Positions 61,932 through 64,000 of a DNA stretch of 64,000 nt are shown piece after piece. The notes below the pieces were generated by a model that did not search any database, was not told the DNA's origin, and saw only the letters and a list, made by a program, of their open reading frames with translations. Source of the DNA: Emticicia oligotrophica DSM 17448 (GTDB lineage Bacteria; Bacteroidota; Bacteroidia; Cytophagales; Spirosomataceae); contig NC_018748.1 of assembly GCF_000263195.1 (NCBI RefSeq), positions 2,790,001 through 2,854,000 of the forward strand, read 5' to 3'. The position numbers and the translations under genes were made by a program. Position 1 is the stretch's first letter. Every line of letters starts with the position of its first letter.

Positions 61932-64000
61932 ATGAAATACAATAAATATATATATATAACATTAGTTTTTATACAATTAGCTTGTCAAGTTGCCAAGAAA
62001 CCCCTACCTAAAACTAATCAGGTAGCTTCTACGAAGTCTAAAGAAGATATTTTTACTATTTCTTCTACAACTCCACCTCTTATAAGCACACCTTCAGTAG
62101 CAGAATCTAAGCCAGAACCTGTTGCGTTGACAGTAGGTAATGTAGCGTTAAAAACTGCCGATTTAAAATTTGCTTTCGAAAATCAGATTTCAGAAGATTC
62201 GCTCTCGCCTAAAGCTTTTTTAGAGCAGGTCATCAACGACCAAAGGATTATCGCCGATGCAAAAAAGAGAGGCTACGATACTACCGCATCATTCAAGCAA
62301 GAAATAGAAGATTATCGAAGTACTTTAGCCGAAGCGTATTTAACCGATAGCACAACGATTAAAGCTCTACTAAAAGAAACTTATGAATGGATGAAAGAAG
62401 AGGTTCGCGTAGCTCATATTATGTATCCTATTTCAGAGTTTGCCGAGCCTACAGATACTTTAGCAATTTATAATAAATTAGTTGATATTCGAAATAGAGC
62501 TCTAACAGGAGAAGATTTCGACACTTTAGCTCAACAGTTTTCACAAGATAAAAAAACAAATAGTGTTGGTGGTGATTTGGGTTGGTTTAGAGCGATACGT
62601 TTTCTGTACCCACTTGAGAAAGCAGCATATACTACTCCGGTTGGACAAATATCTATGCCAGTTCGAACAAAGGGAGGGTATCATATTGTGAAAGTTTTAG
62701 GTCGCCGACCTTACAGTGGAAGTGTGTTAGTACAACATATATTAAAAACAGTTCAGCCCAATGCTATTGAGGCAGAAAGCCTTAAAGCAAAAAATACGCT
62801 GGATTCATTAAGAGAAGTGATTGCCAAAGGAGGAATCTCTTTTGAAGATGCTTGTAAAAAATATTCTGATGATACACGCTACCGAAATTTTGGTGGTTTT
62901 TTGCCAGTATTCGGAATTGGTGGTAGAGAAGAAGTATCATTTGAACAAGCGGCATTTGCTTTGCAAGAAGGAGAAGTATCAAAACCAGTACGTACTACAA
63001 TTGGCTGGCATTTGATAAAGCTTTCTAAAAAAATCCCAATGGAGTCTTTTGATGAAGCTCAGGTAAAGTTGAAAGATAAAATTGTGACAGACTCAAGGGG
63101 CGATGTAGTAAAAGAAAATACGCTCATCAAACTAAAAAAACAAATGAAGTTTGATGAAGACCAAGAGGTTGTTAAAAGAGCCATTACGGCCGCTGATACT
63201 AACATTTTGGTGAAAAAATGGGCTTATGCAGTTAATAATGAATTATTGAATAAACCAATATTCAACATTGGCTCAAAAGCATACAAAACTAAATTGTTTT
63301 TTGATTTTGCTGTTGACCATCAAACTTTCGAACGAATACCAACGGGCTATACTCCTACAATGGTTATGCGTAGTTTCTATAAAAAGTTTGTTGAAAATAC
63401 CGTAAAAGAATATGCCGAATCTCATTTAGAGGAATTGAATCCTGATTTTAAGATTTTGATGAATGAGTATTCCACAAGTCTTTTGAAAATGGAATTACTC
63501 AATGATTTAGTATATGAAAAGTCAACATCTGATACAACCGAACAACGCCTCTTTTACGAAAAAAATATTGTACGCTACCAGATGCCTGAACGAGTACAAG
63601 CTACTATTATTGCCTCGAAAGATGCTAAAGTGGTTTATCAGGTAAAAGAATTACTCGAAAAAGGTAAGCCCTATAACCTCAAAAGACTCTATCGTACGCC
63701 ATTATATTTTACAAAATCATCGAGCAATCTAACCCCTGACCACAAGCAGACTTTAGTTTATATCCTAGAAATTATGCGAAAAAATAAAGGATATGTGGTA
63801 GAAATAGGTGGGCATGCAGACCAACACGAAGAAGATAATATTTCGGCTGAACGTATAGAAAAAGCTAAGGCGTTCTTGGTGGCTAATGGCTTATCAATTG
63901 AAAGAATTATCGAAAACGACTACGTAAAAACCAAACCCTCGGGTGATAAATTTGATTGGTCTAAAAACCAAAGAGTTACTTTTGCTTTTTATAGTAATTC
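61932..64000 (+). CDS. Lipoprotein PPIase with two parvulin domains and OmpA-like C-terminus (cut by window end)
   Basis: An open frame of at least 689 codons that runs off the window; the start is complete. Lipobox LAC gives an acylated Cys at residue 18, followed by a Thr/Pro/Ser-rich linker, a SurA-like helical region (about 65-150), and two PpiC parvulin domains: VRVAHIMYP to GGYHIVKVLG (about 158-257) and VQHILK to GWHLIKLSKK (about 266-362), each with the typical GGDLGWF- or FGGFLPVFG-type segment. A 220-residue helical part follows. From about 590 to the end there is an OmpA-like domain: FTKSSSNLTPDH, then VEIGGHADQHEEDN, SAERIEKAKAFLVANGL and NQRVTFAF. It is probably an envelope folding factor that also touches peptidoglycan. 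The fusion is unusual. Confidence 0.85.
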   Translation, partial: MKYNKYIYITLVFIQLACQVAKKPLPKTNQVASTKSKEDIFTISSTTPPLISTPSVAESKPEPVALTVGNVALKTADLKFAFENQISEDSLSPKAFLEQVINDQRIIADAKKRGYDTTASFKQEIEDYRSTLAEAYLTDSTTIKALLKETYEWMKEEVRVAHIMYPISEFAEPTDTLAIYNKLVDIRNRALTGEDFDTLAQQFSQDKKTNSVGGDLGWFRAIRFLYPLEKAAYTTPVGQISMPVRTKGGYHIVKVLGRRPYSGSVLVQHILKTVQPNAIEAESLKAKNTLDSLREVIAKGGISFEDACKKYSDDTRYRNFGGFLPVFGIGGREEVSFEQAAFALQEGEVSKPVRTTIGWHLIKLSKKIPMESFDEAQVKLKDKIVTDSRGDVVKENTLIKLKKQMKFDEDQEVVKRAITAADTNILVKKWAYAVNNELLNKPIFNIGSKAYKTKLFFDFAVDHQTFERIPTGYTPTMVMRSFYKKFVENTVKEYAESHLEELNPDFKILMNEYSTSLLKMELLNDLVYEKSTSDTTEQRLFYEKNIVRYQMPERVQATIIASKDAKVVYQVKELLEKGKPYNLKRLYRTPLYFTKSSSNLTPDHKQTLVYILEIMRKNKGYVVEIGGHADQHEEDNISAERIEKAKAFLVANGLSIERIIENDYVKTKPSGDKFDWSKNQRVTFAFYSN

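Noticed and set aside
62782-63015. Two short frames (one on each strand) within the parvulin region
   Set aside because: They lie inside the continuous 689-codon frame that carries clear PpiC and OmpA motifs.

Overview
The window is AT-rich DNA from a member of the Bacteroidota, most likely the order Cytophagales (an Emticicia/Arcicella/Flectobacillus-like genus; this placement is inference). The signs are three tandem SusC/SusD outer-membrane pairs, many lipoproteins, a PorE-like OmpA protein, a CrtD-type carotenoid desaturase, a YfhO-family membrane protein, and Bacteroidota-style promoters (-7 box TAnnTTTG) in front of many genes. No rRNA, tRNA, CRISPR array, phage or transposase gene was seen. 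The DNA reads as chromosomal, with short intergenic spaces and clear hairpin terminators.

Layout. 1-15.4 kb: three SusC/SusD loci, all rightward, the third with an extra lipoprotein. 15.4-18.4 kb: an RRM RNA-binding protein and RecQ, leftward. 18.5-22.1 kb: a KdsD-type isomerase, then a DUF898 membrane protein paired with an M48 metalloprotease. 22.1-24.5 kb: an HxlR regulator divergent from a QorB-type quinone reductase, then a DODA/YgiD-type dioxygenase. 24.5-30.8 kb: a leftward RND efflux operon (marR, tolC-like, adaptor, pump) with two palindromic MarR-type sites. 30.9-39.3 kb: carotenoid desaturase, an NtrC-type regulator without a DNA-binding domain, a Rieske lipoprotein, purM, an exported cyanophycinase divergent from a GH130 lipoprotein, and argH, with a MITE-like repeat before argH. 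39.3-40.2 kb: a 940-bp gene-free stretch. 40.2-50.4 kb: PorE-like protein, subtilisin-like lipoprotein, SbcD-SbcC, thioredoxin, RluA-type pseudouridine synthase. 50.5-61.8 kb: a TonB-type receptor, M19 dipeptidase, DUF4286 protein, YfhO, an MptE/DUF115-like protein, an anti-sigma/ECF sigma pair, agmatine deiminase and a small conserved protein. 61.9-64.0 kb: a lipoprotein with two parvulin domains fused to an OmpA-like domain, cut by the window end.

How the genes work together. The outer-membrane theme dominates: SusC/D nutrient import, RND export, a T9SS-type anchor protein, and a periplasmic chaperone-like PPIase. Several small regulatory circuits can be read from the sequence: MarR with its palindromes and the efflux operon, a Cys-containing HxlR facing qorB, and ECF sigma with its anti-sigma factor. 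Housekeeping genes (purM, argH, sbcCD, recQ, rluA) stand alone or in pairs between them. Many computed reading frames extend upstream of the likely start; starts were corrected here using promoter position, ribosome-binding sites, signal peptides and family alignment.
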